From assembly GCA_017998195.1 (NCBI GenBank), contig JAGODN010000081.1, forward strand, positions 1 through 8,950: 8,950 nucleotides of DNA, written 5' to 3'. This document shows, in pieces, positions 4,809 through 8,950 of the stretch. A model generated the notes under the pieces. The model was not told the DNA's origin and made no database searches. It saw nothing but the letters and a program-made list of their open reading frames with translations. Source of the DNA: Desulfobulbus sp. (GTDB lineage: Bacteria > Desulfobacterota > Desulfobulbia > Desulfobulbales > Desulfobulbaceae). A program made the translations under genes and the position numbers. The number at the start of each line of letters is the position of its first letter. Position 1 is the stretch's first letter.

Positions 4809-7259
4809 ATGCGAACGCACACCTCAAGACCCTGCACGACCCTTTGCCGCACCTCGCTGACCCTGTTGCTCGCCGTCCTCCTGGCCGCCGCCCAGCCGGC
4901 GCCCCCGGCGCTGGCCTCGACGGCGAACGATGCCAGCGCCCGCCAGACTTTCGAGATCTTCCAGGCCATCCCCGGCCTGAGCGCCGACCAGCTGGCCCAG
5001 GGCCAGGCGGTCATCGGCGGCATGCACTATAACGCCCAGCGCATCTTCCGCAAGGTCTGCGCCCTGCCCGGGGTCACCTTCGACCAGGCGCGCCAGGTGG
5101 CCGACCGACTCAAGCAGGAGCGCTTCACCTTCGAGCAGGTGCAGGCCTTCGAGTCCCTGACCAGCCTCCCCGGGGCGGACATCCGCACCGGCATCGCCGG
5201 CCTGGACACGGTGCGCAGCCTCTCCTTCTCCGCCTCGCGGGCCTTCCGCAGCTACACCGGCATCAGCGGGGTCACCGTCTCCCAGGCGCTGGCCGCCATC
5301 CCGCTGCTCAACACCCTGGACGAGGCGCACATCAAGGCGGCGCGGGCCCTGTTCGCCGTCCAGGGCATGCAGGTCGACACCGCCCACAAGGCGCTCAACA
5401 GTCTCAACCGCATGCGCATCAACCAGGCCAGGGCGGTGGAAACCTATGCCGCGGTGCCGGGCATGGACACCCAGAGCCTGCTCAGCGGCATGGAGATCAT
5501 CCAGAAGCTGCGATCCGAGGACGCCTGGAACGCCCGCTGGCTGTTCACCGACACCTCGCTCACCCCCCGGGAGGCCTGGGACTGGCTGATCAGCTACTTC
5601 ACCCTGCCCACCAGCGCCCAGGAGGGTCGCTACGACCAACTCACCAGCCGCCAGAAAACCACCCTGCTCAAGGGCCTGTACGGCGGCGGCGAGGAGATCG
5701 TCTGGAAGATCAACAACCTGCACGCGGTCACGGACCACAACGGCTACGAGTTCCCGGCCGCGGTGCTGGGCGGCTTCTCCCGCCAGCGGCTGCAGGAACT
5801 GTTCAACCGGCTGGCGCCGTCGGTGCAGGGCCGGTTCCGGGCCCAGTTCGCCTCAGGCAACGGTGTGGCCGTGCTGCGCCAGGCCACCTCGGCCGCGCGG
5901 GTGCAGGCCGCCCGCGACCTGACCACGGCCAACGCCTACGCGGTCATGGCCCTGGGAAGCGACCTGTACGACTCCTCCTTCCGCGACATCCTCGTGCCGG
6001 TGATGCAGGAGCGGGTCAGCAGCCGCAGCAACGGCAACCTGCTGCACTTCCTCAGGAGCATCGACCCGGAAAACCAGCTGGTTTCCGATTTCATCGTCAG
6101 CTGCGCCCAGAAGGGCAAGCTCACCGTGTTCTTCCCCACGGACGGACAGAAGCAGATGGAGATCCTCAACCTGGTGGCGGCCTCGGCCTTCCGCGACGAG
6201 GATTCGATCCTGCTCTTCTCCGCCACCCTGACCCACCTGCTCAAGGTGCTCGCGCCCGAAGCCCGCAGCCATCTCATCACCCTGATGGCGCAGCAGACCC
6301 AAACCGGCAACCCGGTGTTCGCCAAACTGATCGGCGTGATCCTCCAGTACTACCTGCAGACCTACCCGGAACTGCTCGGCCCGGCCGACCGCGCCCTGAT
6401 CAGCCGCCTGCTGGTGCGCAACGGCGCGGTCAACCTGGAGCGGTACCAGGTCACGCCCTTTGCCGAGTGGAAGCAGGACGGCCGCATCGGCTCGGTGTCC
6501 ATGTACCACCCGGATGACGACGGCCGCCAGTCGTTTGCCTCCAACGGCAACCTGCTCCTGAACAATGGCTACCGCCTGTCCGCCTCCCGCCAGTACAGCC
6601 CGCGCGGCGGCGCCGGCCTGGAGCAGGAGGTGCAGCGCTACGGCGCCAGCGGCCTCGGCTCGCTCTTTTCGGCCATGCGCCAGCGCCACTTCGCCGTGGC
6701 CTTCACCAAGCAGGTGAACGGCATCACCATCGTCCATACCCAGTTCGTCTACACCGACAAGAACAACCAGATGGAGATGCTCCGGCGGTTCATCAAGTCG
6801 GGCGACGAGATGCTCGCCCAGCGCGGCCACAGCTACTGGCGCTCCGAGCAGATCATCGAACCGCTCGGCGACCTGCTCAAGGAAAACCAGATCACCGAAC
6901 AGGATCTGCGCGCCAAGCAGCGCTTCCTCAGCCTCGGCTCCTGCGGCGGTGTCAAGGTCTACACCAGCCTGACCCGGCTGTTCTCCGGCTCGGTGGACAT
7001 CCTCGCCACCATCGGCACCGGCCTGGCCATGATCAACGACCCGTACAACAAGAGCTTCTTCGAGATCATCGCCGCCAACCCCTCGTCCATCTCCTGGAAG
7101 ACCGTGGCCCGGGACACCGCCTTCATCTTCCAGGGCGGACGGGGACAGGACTACCTCCAGCCCGGCTCGCTCACCGCCATCCTGCACAAGATCCTCGACG
7201 AATCCAGGCAGGCCGCGGGCACCTCGTCCGGCAACCGGCCGGGACGCCAGCAGGGGTGA
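4809..7259 (+). CDS. Exported helical-repeat protein with putative caspase-like (clan CD) C-terminal domain
   Basis: An 816-residue protein I do not recognise as a named gene. Residues 1-36 form a signal peptide: basic start, hydrophobic core LTLLLAVLLAAA, likely cleavage after ALA36. Residues 44-269 are about seven degenerate 32-residue helical repeats. Residues 270-550 look mostly helical, with no motif I know. The C-terminal domain (about 555-785) contains YHPDDDGRQSF (566-576), a strand NGITIVHTQF (637-646), RGHSYW with His674, FLSLGSCGG with Cys712, and GTGLAMINDP (736-745). A His in a Gly-His context, then a Cys at the end of a hydrophobic strand 38 residues later, is the layout of clan CD peptidases such as gingipain, legumain and caspases. 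The motifs also recall, from memory, uncharacterised Bacteroidetes proteins with RGHSY and GSCGG. Peptidase activity is inference. The reading frame stays open upstream to 4245, but that part is antisense to the transporter; ATG 4809 gives the signal peptide. TTG at 4800 or 4803 is possible, as no ribosome site is visible. holA follows after 7 bp. Confidence 0.85.
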   Translation: MRTHTSRPCTTLCRTSLTLLLAVLLAAAQPAPPALASTANDASARQTFEIFQAIPGLSADQLAQGQAVIGGMHYNAQRIFRKVCALPGVTFDQARQVADRLKQERFTFEQVQAFESLTSLPGADIRTGIAGLDTVRSLSFSASRAFRSYTGISGVTVSQALAAIPLLNTLDEAHIKAARALFAVQGMQVDTAHKALNSLNRMRINQARAVETYAAVPGMDTQSLLSGMEIIQKLRSEDAWNARWLFTDTSLTPREAWDWLISYFTLPTSAQEGRYDQLTSRQKTTLLKGLYGGGEEIVWKINNLHAVTDHNGYEFPAAVLGGFSRQRLQELFNRLAPSVQGRFRAQFASGNGVAVLRQATSAARVQAARDLTTANAYAVMALGSDLYDSSFRDILVPVMQERVSSRSNGNLLHFLRSIDPENQLVSDFIVSCAQKGKLTVFFPTDGQKQMEILNLVAASAFRDEDSILLFSATLTHLLKVLAPEARSHLITLMAQQTQTGNPVFAKLIGVILQYYLQTYPELLGPADRALISRLLVRNGAVNLERYQVTPFAEWKQDGRIGSVSMYHPDDDGRQSFASNGNLLLNNGYRLSASRQYSPRGGAGLEQEVQRYGASGLGSLFSAMRQRHFAVAFTKQVNGITIVHTQFVYTDKNNQMEMLRRFIKSGDEMLAQRGHSYWRSEQIIEPLGDLLKENQITEQDLRAKQRFLSLGSCGGVKVYTSLTRLFSGSVDILATIGTGLAMINDPYNKSFFEIIAANPSSISWKTVARDTAFIFQGGRGQDYLQPGSLTAILHKILDESRQAAGTSSGNRPGRQQG
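4938..5615 (+). repeat. Array of about seven degenerate 32-residue repeats in the exported protein
   Basis: Protein-level repeats, not DNA identity. Units begin near residues 44, 76, 110, 142, 174, 206 and 238. The marker glycine in the AIPG/ALPG/SLPG/GISG/AVQG/AVPG turn falls at 56, 88, 122, 154, 186 and 218, with Ser250 in the seventh: steps of 32, 34, 32, 32, 32 and 32. Each unit is two predicted helices around this turn, with a recurring alanine four to five residues into the unit. The spacing suggests a helical solenoid, plausibly a binding scaffold. Confidence 0.75.
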
Positions 7260-7266
7260 GCGGTTC

Positions 7267-8643
7267 ATGCCGCTGTTCACGCGCCAGACCCTGCCGGGTC
7301 TCTTCGGCAAGCCGGAGGAGCTGAACGCCCAGGTCTACCTGCTGGTCGGCGACCGCTACCTCTGCCAGTGCGCGGCCGAACAGCTCGAGGCGGCCCTGCT
7401 CGCAGAAGGCGGCACCGTCCACCCCATCGACGGCGACCAGGAGGACATCAACGCCACCATCGCCCGACTGCGCAGTTTCAGCCTGCTGCCCGGGCGCCAG
7501 GTCTTCCGGGTTACCGACACCCGCCTGTTCCACTCGCGCCAGGTGGCCAGGGGGCTGTGGGAGCGGGCCGGCAAGGCCCACACGGAGGGTCGGACGGACC
7601 AGGCCGGACGCCTGCTGCGCGCCCTGCTCCAGGCCGGCGGCCTGGAGACGCACGGGCCGGACAGCGACCTGCCGACGCTCGCCGCCGCCGAGTGGCAGCA
7701 CTGCTTCGGTTTTGCCCGGCCGGACGGCGACCTGGGCTGGACCCGGGCCTACCTGCAGGCCGGCGCGCCTGGAGGCGGCCCGGCGGCAGGCGCATCGATT
7801 GATCCGGCCGACGCCCTGGCCGCGGCCCTGGCCGCGGGCCTGCCGAGGCAGAACGTGCTGGTGCTGCTCGCCGAGGAGGCGGACCGGCGCAAACGGCTCT
7901 TCAAGCTGCTCAAGGACGAGCAGGCGGTCATCGACCTGAGTGTCGAGACCGGCGCCGGCGCCAGGGCGCAGAAGGAGCAGCGCGGCGTGCTCCAGGAACT
8001 CGCGCGCACCACCCTGGCCGAGCAGGACAAGACCCTGGCCGCCAACCTGGCCGAACTCCTGTTCGAGCGGGTGGGCTTCCATCCCGTGGCCCTGGTCATG
8101 GAGCTGCGCAAGGTCATGCTGTTCGTCGGCGAACGGCGGCAGATCACCCGTGAGGACCTGGACCAGGTGATCGGCCGCACCCGCCAGGAGGCGCTGTTCG
8201 AGCTGACTGCGGCCATCGGCCGCCGCGACCTGGAACAGGCCCTGGCCATCGGCGACCGGCTGCAGGAAAACGGTATCCACCCCCTGGCGGTGGTGGCTAC
8301 CCTGCGCCAGCACGTGCGCGGACAGCTGCTCTGCCGGGCGCTCGCCGAACAGCCGGACCTGCAGTTCCGTCCCACCATGTCCGCCGCCGCCTTCCAGCAG
8401 GAGTGCCTGCCCCTGCTCAAGAGCCGCGCCCCGTGGCAGAAGGAGATGGGCGGCCACCCGTACGCCCTCTTCATGCAGTTCAAGACCGCCGCGGCTGCCC
8501 CCCTCAGCCTGCTCGCCCGCTGGATGCGGCTGCTGCTCGAGGCCGAACTCCGCCTCAAGGGCTCGCCCGTCGCCCCCGCCCTGGTGCTGCAGCACCTGCT
8601 CGTCGCCATGCTCACCGCAGCCCCTGCCACCGCCGGGAAATAA
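7267..8643 (+). CDS. holA: DNA polymerase III subunit delta (HolA), with long insertion
   Basis: The delta subunit of the clamp loader opens the beta sliding clamp for loading onto primed DNA. Evidence: the N-terminal VYLLVGDRYL (23-32) typical of delta; INATIARLRSFSLLPGRQVFRV (61-82, given as span), then NVLVLLAEEADRRKRLFKLL (196-215); the middle helical domain with LAELLFERVGFHPVALVMELRKVMLF (261-286) and the ITREDLDQVIG (293-303) element; and the C-terminal collar domain ALFELTAAIGRRDLEQAL (309-326) onward. At 458 residues it is about 100 longer than usual delta subunits, owing to extra sequence between about 92 and 190. Start ATG 7267 lies six bases after AGGGGTGAG, which overlaps the stop of the preceding gene. 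Likely cotranscribed with that gene. No terminator is seen after it. Confidence 0.93.
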   Translation: MPLFTRQTLPGLFGKPEELNAQVYLLVGDRYLCQCAAEQLEAALLAEGGTVHPIDGDQEDINATIARLRSFSLLPGRQVFRVTDTRLFHSRQVARGLWERAGKAHTEGRTDQAGRLLRALLQAGGLETHGPDSDLPTLAAAEWQHCFGFARPDGDLGWTRAYLQAGAPGGGPAAGASIDPADALAAALAAGLPRQNVLVLLAEEADRRKRLFKLLKDEQAVIDLSVETGAGARAQKEQRGVLQELARTTLAEQDKTLAANLAELLFERVGFHPVALVMELRKVMLFVGERRQITREDLDQVIGRTRQEALFELTAAIGRRDLEQALAIGDRLQENGIHPLAVVATLRQHVRGQLLCRALAEQPDLQFRPTMSAAAFQQECLPLLKSRAPWQKEMGGHPYALFMQFKTAAAAPLSLLARWMRLLLEAELRLKGSPVAPALVLQHLLVAMLTAAPATAGK

Positions 8644-8658
8644 CCGTCCCGGCCGGTC

Positions 8659-8686
8659 TTGCAAATTCGCCGGCCCGCATTACAAT
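8659..8686 (+). promoter_or_regulatory. Predicted promoter of clpS
   Basis: TTGCAA (8659-8664, four of six consensus) and TACAAT (8681-8686, five of six) are separated by 16 bp, in the AT-richer gap after holA. The start point near 8693 would give clpS a leader of about 70 bases. Confidence 0.55.
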
Positions 8687-8713
8687 ACCCCCACGGATTA
8701 CCGTTTCCGTCCC

Positions 8714-8733
8714 TCCTGCCGGTGTTGGCGGGA
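8714..8733 (+). promoter_or_regulatory. Small hairpin in the clpS leader
   Basis: TCCTGCC (8714-8720) pairs with GGCGGGA (8727-8733), including one T-G wobble, around the loop GGTGTT. It sits about 30 bases before the clpS start, a region without a clear Shine-Dalgarno sequence. A regulatory role is inference; no T tract follows, so it is not an intrinsic terminator. Confidence 0.3.
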
Positions 8734-8762
8734 AAACTGGAAATGCACAGCTGCTGGCGTTT

Positions 8763-8950
8763 ATGGCGAAAGAAGACTCCATCCTCCAGGACAAGACCAG
8801 CCCGATTGACCGGGAAGCGCTCCAGGAGCCGCCCCTGTTCAAGGTGCTGCTCCACAACGACGATTACACCACCATGGACTTCGTGATCATGGTGCTTGTG
8901 ACCGTATTCGGCAAGAACAGCGACGAGGCGACGCGGATCATGCTCAATGT
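8763..8950 (+). CDS. clpS: ClpS, N-degron adaptor of the ClpAP protease (3' end beyond window)
   Basis: ClpS binds destabilising N-terminal residues and delivers those proteins to ClpA for degradation by ClpP. Only the first 62 codons are present. After a variable, unstructured N-terminal tail (1-22) comes PPLFKVLLHNDDYTTMDFV (23-41), the family's core signature. Asn32 and Asp33 correspond to the residues that hold the substrate alpha-amino group in E. coli ClpS, and Met38 to the specificity-gate methionine. FGKNSDEATRIML (49-61) follows. ATG 8763 gives a normal-length tail, but no good ribosome site precedes it; an ATG at 8743 is out of frame. By common gene order, clpA would be expected next, outside the window. 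Confidence 0.95.
   Translation, partial: MAKEDSILQDKTSPIDREALQEPPLFKVLLHNDDYTTMDFVIMVLVTVFGKNSDEATRIMLN

Noticed and set aside
5853..8664. Long minus-strand open frames (485 and 497 codons) opposite the exported protein gene and holA
   Set aside because: They mirror strong G/C third-position bias of the real genes, have low-complexity Gly/Ala/Val/Gln/His composition, lack recognisable domains, and overlap each other's ends.
8651..8675. GGCCGG/CCGGCC inverted repeat as a holA terminator
   Set aside because: Six-base stem with a 13-base loop and no T tract; it overlaps the likely clpS promoter.
8743..8886. Alternative ORF starting at ATG 8743 before clpS
   Set aside because: Out of frame with clpS, Arg/Ser/Thr-rich shadow composition; the overlapping frame from 8763 has the full ClpS signature.

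Overview
The window reads as chromosomal DNA of a GC-rich, Gram-negative bacterium. A sulfate-reducing or related deltaproteobacterial lineage (Desulfobulbales-like) is my best guess. The guess rests on gene content and protein style (cytosolic-type malate dehydrogenase, DUF2905, long HolA, ClpS) and was not tested by a search. Third codon positions are strongly G/C, so long antisense ORFs shadow most real genes. I see no tRNA, rRNA, CRISPR array or insertion sequence.

Layout. Bases 1-296 are a non-coding leader with a good sigma70-like promoter, a cluster of short TACCG/CGGTA inverted repeats and two hairpins. It leads into mdh (297-1280, +), which ends in a textbook intrinsic terminator (1304-1334). 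A separate extended -10 promoter then serves a single-span membrane protein with a C-terminal LysM domain (1416-2240, +). This gene converges with a tight four-gene minus-strand operon, transcribed from 4790 down to 2265: an EamA/DMT transporter, a 66-residue DUF2905 membrane protein, a 263-residue Cys-containing protein, and an RluA-type pseudouridine synthase. The junctions are ATGA overlaps or a 2-bp gap. The 263-residue protein resembles, from memory, the N-terminal half of longer RluA-family proteins in other bacteria, so the pair looks like a split version of one enzyme.

Only 18 bp from the transporter start, and divergent from it, lies a large exported protein of 816 residues (4809-7259, +). 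It has a signal peptide, about seven degenerate 32-residue helical repeats, a long middle region, and a C-terminal domain with RGHSYW and GSCGG motifs 38 residues apart. The motifs suggest a clan CD (caspase/gingipain-like) His-Cys dyad. This is the most unusual gene in the window. Seven bases downstream is holA, the DNA polymerase III delta subunit (7267-8643), with an insertion of roughly 100 residues. The window ends inside clpS (8763 onward), the N-degron adaptor of ClpAP, with its own promoter.

How the genes work together. Most genes are unrelated housekeeping functions: central carbon metabolism, RNA modification, replication and proteolysis. The clear functional pair is the 263-residue protein with RluA. 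The exported putative peptidase shares a transcription unit with holA by position only, and I see no reason to link them functionally.
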